A stretch of DNA of 56,928 nt from Lacticaseibacillus hegangensis (lineage in GTDB: Bacteria; Bacillota; Bacilli; Lactobacillales; Lactobacillaceae): assembly GCF_003946465.1 (NCBI RefSeq), contig NZ_RHOL01000002.1, positions 1 to 56,928 of the forward strand, read 5' to 3'. The position numbers and the translations under genes were made by a program. The notes beneath the pieces were generated by a model. The model saw only the letters and a list, made by a program, of their open reading frames with translations. It did not search any database and was not told the DNA's origin. Positions 49,000 through 56,928 of the stretch are shown here, in pieces (the first letter of the stretch is position 1; the number at the start of each line of letters is the position of its first letter).

Positions 49000-50046
49000 A
49001 TGAAAGATGCAATCTTTATCAAACCAGGCCAAGTGGCCATCGAAGACGTGCCCAAGCCTTCCGTTCAGGCACCCGATGACGTTATTCTCCACATTGTTCG
49101 CAGCTGTGTCTGCGGCTCTGACCTGTGGGACTATCGCGGCCTCGACAAGGTTCCGGAGCATTCTCAAAACGGCGGCCATGAGGCCATCGGCGTCGTCGAA
49201 GCGGTCGGCAGCGCCATCACCACAGTCAAACCGGGCGACTTTGTCATTGCCCCGTTCACCCACGGGTGCGGCCATTGTGCCGCCTGCCGTGCAGGCTTTG
49301 ACGCGAATTGCCTCAGCTACCGAGATAACTTCAGCGAAGGCGCACAGGCCGAGTACATGCGCTACCAGCACGGTGAGTGGGCTCTGGTCAAGATTCCAGG
49401 CAAGCCTGCTGATTACAGCGAGGACATGCTCAAGTCGCTGCTCAGCTTAGCCGACGTCATGGCGACCGGCTATCACGCCGCCCGCATGGCCAATGTTGGC
49501 ACCGGAGATACGGTTGTGGTCGTCGGCGACGGCGCGGTCGGCCTGTGCGGCGTGATTGCCGCGCAAATGCGTGGCGCCAAGCGGATCATTGCCATGAGCC
49601 GCCACGAGGATCGCCAAAAGCTCGCTGTTGAATTCGGCGCCACCGACATCGTACCTGAGCGCGGCGACGACGGCGTGGCCAAGGTCATGGCGCTCACAAC
49701 CGGCATCGGCGCCGATGTCGTGTTGGAATGTGTCGGCACCCAGCAGGCCGTCGACACTGCCCTCAAGGCTGGCCGGCCAGGCGCTCGCGTGGGCCGCGTC
49801 GGCATTCCCCACAACGCCGCGATGGACCTCAAGCCCATCTTTTCCCGCAATATTACCATTACCGGTGGGATTGCCTCGGTCACCACCTACGACAAAGAAT
49901 TCCTGTTGAAGGCCGTGCTCGACGGCACCATTCACCCCGGCAAGGTCTTCACTAAATCGTTCAAGCTGGCCGACATAGATGCCGCCTACCAGGCCATGGA
50001 CAAGCGCGAGGCCATTAAGTCGCTGGTCGTTACCGATGAAGCATGA
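49000..50046 (+). CDS. Zinc-dependent alcohol dehydrogenase (MDR family)
   Basis: 348 residues. Catalytic zinc ligands Cys in SCVCGSDLWDYRG and His-Glu in GGHEAIGVVEAVG. The structural-zinc cluster GCGHCAACRAGFDANC has the four expected Cys. The NAD(P) site is GDTVVVVGDGAVGLCG. It belongs to the Tdh/threonine-dehydrogenase-like group; the substrate is unknown, most likely an aldehyde or secondary alcohol. GGAGG lies ten bases before ATG 49000. Own terminator follows. Confidence 0.93.
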   Translation: MKDAIFIKPGQVAIEDVPKPSVQAPDDVILHIVRSCVCGSDLWDYRGLDKVPEHSQNGGHEAIGVVEAVGSAITTVKPGDFVIAPFTHGCGHCAACRAGFDANCLSYRDNFSEGAQAEYMRYQHGEWALVKIPGKPADYSEDMLKSLLSLADVMATGYHAARMANVGTGDTVVVVGDGAVGLCGVIAAQMRGAKRIIAMSRHEDRQKLAVEFGATDIVPERGDDGVAKVMALTTGIGADVVLECVGTQQAVDTALKAGRPGARVGRVGIPHNAAMDLKPIFSRNITITGGIASVTTYDKEFLLKAVLDGTIHPGKVFTKSFKLADIDAAYQAMDKREAIKSLVVTDEA

Positions 50047-50065
50047 CCGTTGACTTAACACCTTA

Positions 50066-50108
50066 AAGCCCGGGATGACGTGAACTGAGCGTCATTCCGG
50101 GCTTCTTT
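50066..50108 (+). terminator. Alcohol dehydrogenase terminator
   Basis: AAGCCCGG-ATGACG (50066-50080) pairs with CGTCAT-CCGGGCTT (50090-50104) with one internal mismatch, then CTTTT. Confidence 0.88.
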
Positions 50109-50440
50109 TGAACCATAGTGAGCCTAAGCAACACCTTTGCAGTATATTTGAGTCGACGAAAGCCAAAATCCCCACGAAGCCCTGCCAGACCTTGCGTTAA
50201 CAGAGGCTTCAGCATGGCTTCCTGAAGCGGTCAATTTGATTCAACCCAACGGGAACGGCCGAGGCGAGTGCGACTTTAAACAACGTCACGACGTCACTCC
50301 AGTAACATTTACCCCGAGCATTAGCAATACCGCTTGGCACGGCGGCTTAAGTTGGCTCAAAATAGAATCTTAACGACTCAACACAAAGTGATATCAGGGA
50401 CTTAGTCTGTGCAGTCTTTCAAGCTCTATTTCTGTTGTAT
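50109..50440. other. Non-coding structured stretch between adh and the glycosyltransferase
   Basis: About 330 bases with no convincing gene on either strand. It contains a perfect GCTTCAG/CTGAAGC hairpin near 50202-50226 and a CCGC...GCGG pair near 50328-50345. A 50-codon leftward frame starting near 50214 has no ribosome binding site. It may be a decayed mobile element or a dispersed repeat, and no known RNA family was recognised. Confidence 0.4.
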
Positions 50441-50441
50441 A

Positions 50442-50487
50442 AAAAATTGACGTTGTCTGATTAATGAATCAGACAGCGTCAATTTTT
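50442..50487. terminator. Strong terminator 110 bases after the glycosyltransferase gene
   Basis: A 21-bp stem with one wobble: AAAAATTGACG-TGTCTGATT (50442-50462) against AATCAGACA-CGTCAATTTTT (50467-50487), AATG loop. Leftward it ends TTTTTTATAC. It probably ends the leftward transcript of the gene at 50600. Confidence 0.8.
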
Positions 50488-50599
50488 CGTTTTCAAAGCA
50501 GCCCTTCAGCACCTGTCAAGCAGTTCAAACTCTGTGCGAGTCAAATAGTCGTTCAGAAATAACCGCCAACGGCCAAACTTATTCAGCTCAAGCTATTCT

Positions 50600-51559
50600 T
50601 TAGACAGTAATCGACACGCGAGCGCTTAACGGCGACACCCGCTGTAAATATGCGGAAAAGCCTGAAGCATCAGCATTCCAAGGTGCCGTTGGCGTCCGAT
50701 CCGTAGTCCGGACGCGTTCAACGAAAGCCAGAATGTCAGGCCACATAGTCGCATTCTGGGCTGTCAATTCAGCCATTTGAGCTGTCATAGCTGGATCGTG
50801 CCCAGCCTGCGAATAGAACCGGATGACTGTTTTAGCCAGTGTCTCACGATATCGATCAGGTGCCAGGGTACGCAATCTAAGCAGATAGCTGCTCATCATG
50901 GTGACCCATTCCAGTTGCACCTTATCAGGCATCGGCGCAAGAACAGCATCAGAAACGGTTCTGCCGAGAAATTGCACCGTAATGGCACTTTCCAGCGTCT
51001 GCGTGTGTTGTGCCACCGCCTCGATGAGCTGGCCAACGTACATTTCAGTGTACGCACCAAAGTCTTCAAAAGTAATCTGGTCTTGCATAATCAATGCGCG
51101 GCTGACAAAACGGCCACTTAGCAAGTGCGCGGTCGGTTCGACCTGATAGCGATAGGTTCGATCAGACTTCATCTGCTGCCGCAATAATAAACCGGAAACA
51201 AGCTGAGACTCAGGTTGAGCTGAGAGCTTGCTGAAAACCTGCTGAAGAATGTCAACTGAGTTAAACTGCATGTTCGGGCCCATAAACGTGACATATTTTC
51301 CTGTTGACAACATCAGCCCTTGCTGAAATGCCATCGCCCAAGGCCAAATCTTGGCCGGCTTAATATACCGAAACTTGAGGTGATTGAACACTCGCAGCGG
51401 CTCCAGATCTTCCAATTGATAGCGACCGTTATCAATCAGAAGGACTTCGATCTGCCGAAAATCCACCCCCAGCTGGTTATTGATTGATGACAGTGGCACA
51501 GCCAGATCATGAGCGTCCGCCGATTCCACTGCAATCACGATACTCAACCATTTGTTCAT
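50600..51559 (-). CDS. GT2-like glycosyltransferase
   Basis: 319 residues. The N terminus MNKWLSIVIAVESADAHDL followed by INNQLGVDFRQIEVLLIDNG has the GT-A pattern of family-2 glycosyltransferases (SIVIPVYN...IEVIiVDnGS). The conserved DXD is not clear (GKYVTFMGPNMQF sits at its place), so donor binding may be altered. ATG 51559 follows TTGGAGGAGCAGAG. It lies downstream of the giant adhesin in the same direction, beyond a terminator-like hairpin, and might glycosylate it or another wall polymer. It looks less GC-rich than the central part of the window. Confidence 0.65.
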   Translation of the reverse strand: MNKWLSIVIAVESADAHDLAVPLSSINNQLGVDFRQIEVLLIDNGRYQLEDLEPLRVFNHLKFRYIKPAKIWPWAMAFQQGLMLSTGKYVTFMGPNMQFNSVDILQQVFSKLSAQPESQLVSGLLLRQQMKSDRTYRYQVEPTAHLLSGRFVSRALIMQDQITFEDFGAYTEMYVGQLIEAVAQHTQTLESAITVQFLGRTVSDAVLAPMPDKVQLEWVTMMSSYLLRLRTLAPDRYRETLAKTVIRFYSQAGHDPAMTAQMAELTAQNATMWPDILAFVERVRTTDRTPTAPWNADASGFSAYLQRVSPLSARVSITV

Positions 51560-51790
51560 CTCTGCTCCTCCAAGTAATCCAGATTGCCAGGTGGGCCATT
51601 GAATCAATGCGTCGCACCTGAACTTTTTATTGATAAATGACAAGCCATCCCACTGCTGTTCAAGTTTTAATCTCCTCCGTCCTTCCGGCTGCCAACAATA
51701 AAACTGAAGGTAACGGCAACCGGCGACATCGAGGATAACCACTTCGACCTGGTCCAAGTTTACTCCGATCCATGTCATGACAGAAGACAC
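51560..51790 (-). pseudogene. Decayed glycosyltransferase fragment
   Basis: The in-frame sequence upstream of the real start reads VSSVMTWIGVNLDQVEVVILDVAG, which parallels LSSINNQLGVDFRQIEVLLIDNG of the intact gene. A stop lies just before it and the N-terminal strand is missing. This is the remnant of a second, related glycosyltransferase that has fused in frame to the 5' side of the survivor. No ribosome binding site precedes it. Confidence 0.5.
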
Positions 51791-52074
51791 TCAAGCTAAA
51801 TTATCTTAGTCGTCATACAATCGGGGATAATTTTGACAGGCCATATTTACACCAGAGCTAGTACAGAGTCTCATACTCGCCGTGTTTGCTGGGCTTTCAG
51901 CACGGCATGGCTGCTAATCTTTTCAATAGTGAGAATAAGATTGTTGGCAGCGCCGAACCCAATAATCTGCCAGCCACTGCGAAATTTTAAAGAGAAACCG
52001 GCGATGCAAGAACAAGCTGGCTACCTCAGTTTCCTAAGGTACCCAGCTTGCGTGAAACTCACATCAACGCGAGT
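51791..52074. other. Gap between the adhesin and the glycosyltransferase relic
   Basis: 284 bases. A leftward frame free of stops between about 52029 and 51874 encodes GFSLKFRSGWQIIGFGAA and then NNLILTIEKISSHAVL, but it has no start codon and is not recognised. It may be another decayed fragment. The adhesin terminator lies at its right end. Confidence 0.35.
52013..52050 (-). terminator. Adhesin gene terminator-like hairpin
   Basis: CAAGCTGG-TACCT (52013-52026) pairs with AGGTA-CCAGCTTG (52037-52050) with one mismatch. The leftward tail is TTCTTG, so it is weakly T-rich and may be leaky. Confidence 0.6.
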
Positions 52075-55000
52075 TTAGTACAACGGATCATCATCTGAAT
52101 CACGCCGCTTCTTAGCCACCGAGAATGCTGCTAATGCGTCGGCAATCGTGACGCCGACCCCAATCATGATCAAGGCCGCATCGTCTGAATTACCTGTTTC
52201 AGGAAGCGTAGGCCTGCCATTTGCAGACGCTATGCTACCAGATCCGTTGGCGACCAGCACCCGACTCGTCAGACCATTCCGACTTGTTGCAATGCCCTGC
52301 CGATAAGTGTCTTGGCCGGAATCATCATCGCCGGTTCCTAACGTATCTGGGAGCGTTGGCCGAGTCTCTTGATGCCCCGGAACGTCCGTCGTTGAGTTTT
52401 GTTGACCAAATGTCTGAGCACTCGAATCGCCGGTTGGCGTCCCGGTCGTGGTACCAGTTGAGTTGCCGCTCGGATCACCAGTTGGTGTCCCCGTCGTGGT
52501 TCCAGTTGGGTTGCCGCTCGGATCACCAGTTGGTGTCCCTGTTGTGGTCCCAGTTGGGTTGCCGCTCGGATCACCAGTTGGTGTCCCCGTCGTGGTACCA
52601 GTTGGGTTGCCGCTTGGGTCACCGGTTGGTGTCCCCGTCGTGGTACCAGTTGGGTTGCCGCTCGGATCACCAGTTGGTGTCCCCGTCGTGGTACCAGTTG
52701 GGTTGCCACTCGGATCACCGGTTGGTGTCCCCGTCGTGGTACCAGTTGGGTTGCCACTCGGATCACCGGTTGGCGTCCCTGTTGTGGTCCCAGTTGGGTT
52801 GCCACTCGGATCACCGGTTGGTGTCCCCGTCGTGGTCCCAGTTGGGTTGCCACTCGGATCACCGGTTGGCGTCCCTGTCGTGGTACCAGTTGGGTTGCCA
52901 CTCGGGTCACCAGTTGGTGTCCCCGTCGTGGTCCCAGTTGGGTTACCGCTTGGATCACCAGTTGGTGTCCCCGTTGTGGTGTCTGGTGGGTTATCCGCAT
53001 CATTGATTTGGTAAACTGGCTCTGGTACTGCATTCATAAACAAAGCCCGAATCCCATCACCAGCAATGCCGGTTTGATCTGTGCCGCCTTCACCGGTATC
53101 TCCAGCGGTTCCGTCATCTCCCTTGTCTCCTTTGGCGCCGTTCAAAACGTCGTAATCGACACCATTAAGCGTGAAGGTCCATCCATCGACCTGGCCATTG
53201 AGATTGGTATGCGGCTTGACAGTTGGCGTCTGGCCATCTTTACCGTCAGCAGGTGCCGGCACAATTCCAACAGAAATCTTTTTGCCATCCTCATCGAGGT
53301 AGAAGAAGTTATAATCAGTAACCTTGCCATTAGCATCGGTAACAGGCTCAACTTGCGGTGTCTGCCCGTCCTCACCCTTCTTCACAAGAACAGTAGAGCC
53401 ATCTGAAAAGATGATTCGGGTGTTACCGTCTTCATCGATGAAGGAGCCGGTGACTGTCAGCGGTGTCGCATCTTTACCGTTCGTACCGTTAACGCCGTCT
53501 TTACCGTCTTCGCCATCCTTGCCATCCTTGCCATCGACGCCGTCCTTACCATTCTTCACGGTGTAATCAACACCGTTTAAGGTGAAGGTGTAGCCGTCGA
53601 CATCGCCATTGCCGTCAGTGTGCGGCTTAACTTCAGGCGTTTTACCGTCCTTAGGTGCTTGGATCGTACCAGTCGTCACCTTGTTGCCGGCATCATCGAG
53701 ATAGTAGAAGTCGTAGCTGGTAATGTTGCCATCGCCGTCTTTGACAGCCTCGATTTGAGGGGTCTTGCCATCTTTGCCAGCAGCGCCATCTTGAGGTGCG
53801 TCGACCGTCCCAACTGTGGTTTCTTTGCCATCCTTATCGGTGACGTAGAATTCATAGCGGGTCTTGCCGTCTTCACCTGTGACCGCGCGGACTTGAGGCG
53901 TTTGACCGTCCTCACCATCTTTGCCGTCAACGCCGTCTTTACCGTCAGCACCCTTGTCAATCGTGACTTGTGAACCATCGGAGAAGGTGATGACCGTATT
54001 GCCTTCGCTGTCAGTGATGGAGTTGTCGACCGTCAGATCAGCGCCATTCTTGACGATGTAGTCTTTACCGTTAAGAGTGAAGACATAACCATCAACATTG
54101 CCATTGCTGTCAGTGTGCGGCTTGACGTCTGGTGTCTGGCCATCCTTAGGCGCTTCAACCGAGCCCATGGAGACTTTATCGCCAGCTTCGTTGGTGTAGT
54201 AGAAGTTATAGTTAGTGATGTTGCCATCACCGTCTTTAACTGCTTCGATCGTCGGCGTCTGACCGTCCTTGCCATCCTTAGGTGCTTCGACTGTCCCAAC
54301 TGTGGTTTCTTTGCCATCTTTATCAGTGACGAAGAATTCATAGTTGGTCTTGCCGTCTTCACCTGTGACTGCGCGGACTTTAGGCGTCTGACCGTCCTTA
54401 CCATCTTTGCCGTCAGTGCCCTTAGCAACCGTGACTTGCGAGCCATCGGAGAAGGTGATGACCGTATTGCCATCCGTATCAAGGGTGGTGCTTCTAACGG
54501 TCAGATCAGCACCGTTCTTGACGATATAGTCTTTACCATTAAGGGTGAAGACATAGCCATCAACATCACCGTTGCTATCAGTGTGTGGTGTGACCGCTGG
54601 CGTCTGGCCGTCTTTAGGCGCGTCGACTGTGCCAACAGGGATTTCTTTGCCATCTTTATCAGTGACATAGAACTCATAGCTGGTCTTGCCGTCTTCGCCT
54701 GTAACTGCGCGAACGTTAGGGGTCTGCGCGTTATCTCCTTTCTGTCCTTTTGGCACAGTGACATGAGAACCATCAGAGAAGGTGATCACCGTGTCGCCGG
54801 CTTCATTAATGATAGAGCCAGTGACTGTCAACGCATCAGCATCTTTACCGTTAGCCCCATCCTTACCATTCAGAACAGTGTAATCAACACCATTCAAGGT
54901 GAAAATGTAGCCGTCAGTCTTACCTTCGCTGTCAGTATGCGGCTTAACAGTAGGGGTTTGACCATCCTTAGGTGCATCAACACGACCCATGGATACTTCT

Positions 55001-56928
55001 TCGCCAGCATCGTTGGTGTAGTAGAAGTTGTAGCCAATCGTCTTGCCATCACCATCAGTGACTGGTTCGATCTTCGGTGTCTTACCATCCTTAGGTGCTT
55101 CGATCGTTCCAACAGGAGTTTCTTTGCCAGCCTTATCGGTGACGTAGAACTCGTAGTTGGTCTTGCCATCTTCGCCAACAACTGCCTTCACTTGAGGTGT
55201 CTGGCCGGCTGCACCATCTTTACCATCTTTGATTGTCACTTTGTTGCCATCAGAGAAGGTCAACGTGGTGGTGCCGTCTTCGTCCTTGGTGTTATCAACA
55301 ATCGTAATTGGCTTTGGCGTTGCCACTTGACCCACAACGATTCGTTCGCCCTCGCCGTTGACATAGTAGAATTCGTAGCCAGTGACGTTACCGTCATCGT
55401 CTTTGACTTCTGCTACTTGCGGTGTTTGGCCATCGGTCCCGTTGAGCACCGTGCCAGATGGTTGTCCATTCAACGTGAAGGTGTAGCCCGTCACCTTGCC
55501 AGAGACATCAGTGACCGGTGTTACGACTGGTGTTTGACCATCTTGACCATTGTACACAGTCTTCACATCTTGCGACCCATCAGCGTGCTTAATGGTCAGA
55601 ATGTAGCCAGTACGCGAATCAGCATCTGTCGGTGTGATATCAGTCACCGAAATCGTATCGCCGTCCTTCGGTGCTTCAAAATCACCCACTTCCTGTTTAT
55701 TGCCATTGGCATCGATGACATAGAACTTGTACCCAGTCGTTTTGCCAGTCTTCGGATCAGTGACTGCTTCTAACGTTGGTGCATCGCCTTTGTCACCCTT
55801 CTCGCCTTTAGTGCCGTTGTAGATCGTAATTGGTTCTTGACCTGGATAAGTGATCGTGTAGCTAAGAACGTTGCCATCATCATCCTTATTAGGGGTAATG
55901 ATCGGTGCTGTTGCGGCATCGCCGTTGAACAGGTTCTTCGTTTCGGTCGTGCCATCGGCGTGCGTAATCGTGACGGTGTAACCCGTCTTCTTATCGCTGT
56001 CGTCAGCCGGTTTGTAGTCACTCACCGCAATCGTATCACCAATCGGCACGGTGCCAAGCGTCGTATCATCACTTGGATCGTCTGGCGTACCGTCATCCAG
56101 GTAGAAGATATAAGACTTCTTGTCGTCACTCAGTTTCGACTTCGGTGTTTCTGGTACATCGAAAGTACCGACCGTTTCGTGAGTCTGACCGTCGTCACCG
56201 ATCACGAAGAACTTGTAGCCAGTGACTTTGCCAGTATCTGGGTCCGTTACGGGTTCGAGCTGCGGTGTCTTACCATCATTCCCGTTGTAGACAGGCGTGC
56301 TGCTCTTAGTCGTCCCATCGCTACCAATGATCTCGACAGTGTAGCCGCCATTTGGATGTTCAGTGTCGCCCTTCAGCGGTGTAACGTTGATCGTATCCCC
56401 GTCTTTACCAGCTGCCGGCTTCTCGATTTCTCCAAGCTTGGTGTCATCTGATGGATCATCTGGTGTTCCGTTGTCCAGATAGAAGACATACTTGTCCCCG
56501 TCTGCTTTGACCTTTGGTGCTTCTGGGGTGTCCACCGTGCCAACAGGCACATGCGTTGTCCCATCCGGTCCAAGCACATAGAAACTATAATGTGTCTTGC
56601 CGTCGTCGCCTTTAACAGCTTCAACTTGTGGCGTCTGGCCATCTTTACCGTTGAACAGATCCTTGGATTCGGTAGTCCCATTGGCGTGCGTGATTGTGAC
56701 CGTGTAACCGGTCTTCTTATCATTTTCGTCAGCTGGTTTGTAGTCAGTGACACTGATCGTGTCACCTGCTACTGTTGGCACTTCGCCAAGATCGACATCG
56801 TCGCTGCCATCTTTTGCATCACCCGGAATCACGAAGTGGTTAGTCGTCTTACCATCTTCGCCTTCAACGGCTTTGATTTCAGGCGTCTTCCCATCAACAC
56901 CATTCTTCAGGGTGCCAACAGTTTGGCC
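52075..56928 (-). CDS. Giant LPXTG-anchored modular adhesin (C-terminal part, N terminus off window)
   Basis: 1617 residues visible, open to the right edge. The first ~1200 residues are repeated modules such as GQTPQVRAVTGEDGKTSYEF..., GQTP-VKPHTDSNGDVDGYVFTLNG and TVITFSDGSQVTV, each about 40-70 residues, joined by collagen-like Gly-X-Y linkers; the longest has nine triplets (GKDGVDGKDGKDGEDGKDG...). Then come 11 repeats of TTTGTPTGDPSGNPTG (a Pro/Thr/Gly wall-spanning stalk) and a sorting signal LPETG, a hydrophobic helix and KKRR near the C terminus. It should be bound to peptidoglycan by sortase A and extend from the surface. A second motif LPDTLGTG about 70 residues earlier is not a functional LPXTG. 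Likely host or matrix binding. Confidence 0.9.
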   Translation of the reverse strand, partial: GQTVGTLKNGVDGKTPEIKAVEGEDGKTTNHFVIPGDAKDGSDDVDLGEVPTVAGDTISVTDYKPADENDKKTGYTVTITHANGTTESKDLFNGKDGQTPQVEAVKGDDGKTHYSFYVLGPDGTTHVPVGTVDTPEAPKVKADGDKYVFYLDNGTPDDPSDDTKLGEIEKPAAGKDGDTINVTPLKGDTEHPNGGYTVEIIGSDGTTKSSTPVYNGNDGKTPQLEPVTDPDTGKVTGYKFFVIGDDGQTHETVGTFDVPETPKSKLSDDKKSYIFYLDDGTPDDPSDDTTLGTVPIGDTIAVSDYKPADDSDKKTGYTVTITHADGTTETKNLFNGDAATAPIITPNKDDDGNVLSYTITYPGQEPITIYNGTKGEKGDKGDAPTLEAVTDPKTGKTTGYKFYVIDANGNKQEVGDFEAPKDGDTISVTDITPTDADSRTGYILTIKHADGSQDVKTVYNGQDGQTPVVTPVTDVSGKVTGYTFTLNGQPSGTVLNGTDGQTPQVAEVKDDDGNVTGYEFYYVNGEGERIVVGQVATPKPITIVDNTKDEDGTTTLTFSDGNKVTIKDGKDGAAGQTPQVKAVVGEDGKTNYEFYVTDKAGKETPVGTIEAPKDGKTPKIEPVTDGDGKTIGYNFYYTNDAGEEVSMGRVDAPKDGQTPTVKPHTDSEGKTDGYIFTLNGVDYTVLNGKDGANGKDADALTVTGSIINEAGDTVITFSDGSHVTVPKGQKGDNAQTPNVRAVTGEDGKTSYEFYVTDKDGKEIPVGTVDAPKDGQTPAVTPHTDSNGDVDGYVFTLNGKDYIVKNGADLTVRSTTLDTDGNTVITFSDGSQVTVAKGTDGKDGKDGQTPKVRAVTGEDGKTNYEFFVTDKDGKETTVGTVEAPKDGKDGQTPTIEAVKDGDGNITNYNFYYTNEAGDKVSMGSVEAPKDGQTPDVKPHTDSNGNVDGYVFTLNGKDYIVKNGADLTVDNSITDSEGNTVITFSDGSQVTIDKGADGKDGVDGKDGEDGQTPQVRAVTGEDGKTRYEFYVTDKDGKETTVGTVDAPQDGAAGKDGKTPQIEAVKDGDGNITSYDFYYLDDAGNKVTTGTIQAPKDGKTPEVKPHTDGNGDVDGYTFTLNGVDYTVKNGKDGVDGKDGKDGEDGKDGVNGTNGKDATPLTVTGSFIDEDGNTRIIFSDGSTVLVKKGEDGQTPQVEPVTDANGKVTDYNFFYLDEDGKKISVGIVPAPADGKDGQTPTVKPHTNLNGQVDGWTFTLNGVDYDVLNGAKGDKGDDGTAGDTGEGGTDQTGIAGDGIRALFMNAVPEPVYQINDADNPPDTTTGTPTGDPSGNPTGTTTGTPTGDPSGNPTGTTTGTPTGDPSGNPTGTTTGTPTGDPSGNPTGTTTGTPTGDPSGNPTGTTTGTPTGDPSGNPTGTTTGTPTGDPSGNPTGTTTGTPTGDPSGNPTGTTTGTPTGDPSGNPTGTTTGTPTGDPSGNPTGTTTGTPTGDPSGNSTGTTTGTPTGDSSAQTFGQQNSTTDVPGHQETRPTLPDTLGTGDDDSGQDTYRQGIATSRNGLTSRVLVANGSGSIASANGRPTLPETGNSDDAALIMIGVGVTIADALAAFSVAKKRRDSDDDPLY
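52453..52980 (-). repeat. Eleven tandem 48-bp repeats in the adhesin stalk
   Basis: Exactly 11 x 48 bp, each encoding the 16-residue unit GTTTGTPTGDPSGNPT in rotation. Units differ at a few positions (for example CTC/CTT for Ser codons, GGA/GGG), and partial units flank the array. Since 48 is a multiple of three and no stops occur, the other frames are open too. Copy number is likely to vary between strains. Confidence 0.93.

Noticed and set aside
50490-50590. 27-codon leftward stretch (LELNKFGRWRLFLNDYLTR...) after the glycosyltransferase
   Set aside because: No start codon and a stop immediately before it in frame; too short to separate from chance, although a relic is possible.
52221-53033. 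Long open frames on both strands across the 48-bp repeats
   Set aside because: They arise because the repeat length is a multiple of three and lacks stops in several frames; they have no ribosome binding sites and mirror the adhesin stalk.
53008-56765. Large frames antisense to or overlapping the adhesin modules (for example the 552-codon one at 54115-55773)
   Set aside because: Shadow frames of a repetitive gene with a strong codon bias; no start signals and low-complexity products.

Overview
The window looks like chromosomal DNA of a GC-rich, low-GC-phylum Gram-positive of the Lactobacillaceae (Lacticaseibacillus or Schleiferilactobacillus type). The grounds are: a T-box in front of asnA, a PepN aminopeptidase, GH1 phospho-glycosidase and mannose-family PTS genes, a gene order identical to the gnb (galacto-N-biose) operon of Lactobacillus casei, an LPXTG surface protein, strong AGGAGG ribosome binding sites and many CcpA (cre) boxes. 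The species cannot be fixed from sequence reading alone. No tRNA, rRNA, CRISPR array, intact insertion sequence or prophage was seen.

Layout, left to right. 0.1-8 kb: T-box-controlled asnA, small regulators (MarR), a tyrosine phosphatase, an MFS exporter, a MarR/NmrA-like oxidoreductase operon behind a perfect 18-bp inverted repeat, an SDR and the relic of an amidohydrolase. 8-16.7 kb: pepN, a PTS EIIB/acetyl-xylan-esterase pair under a cre box, an ECF S component, pnuC, small unknown genes, DUF2200 and a GH1 6-phospho-beta-glucosidase. 16.7-29.7 kb: a GH31 enzyme with a YczE-like membrane protein, two unknown genes, a tandem pair of TagE-like glycosyltransferases, two oxidoreductases, a 137-nt nested palindrome and an ABC exporter operon ending in its own TetR regulator. 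29.9-38.6 kb: a nine-gene leftward operon, gnbREFGBCDA followed by lacD. It should import and split galacto-N-biose or GalNAc, deacetylate and deaminate/isomerise the amino sugar to tagatose-6-P, and cleave tagatose-1,6-bisphosphate; the kinase step (lacC) is not in the window. 39-50 kb: MarR, an azoreductase and a small unknown gene; then an mglBAC galactose ABC transporter next to an AraC-type response regulator with a degenerate receiver; then PPK2 and a zinc alcohol dehydrogenase. 50.6-56.9 kb: a GT2-type glycosyltransferase with a decayed partner, and the C-terminal 1617 residues of a very large LPXTG adhesin built from collagen-like/beta modules and eleven 48-bp repeats. The adhesin gene runs off the right edge.

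The common theme is sugar acquisition under CcpA control. Candidate cre boxes lie before the EIIB/esterase pair, GH1, gnb, mglB, the mgl regulator and two unknown genes. The most unusual combination is the mgl locus. The regulator lacks both the phospho-acceptor Asp and the conserved Lys, no histidine kinase is present, and the permease MglC carries a roughly 205-residue charged, probably coiled-coil cytoplasmic extension. This invites the hypothesis of a transporter that itself signals to the regulator.
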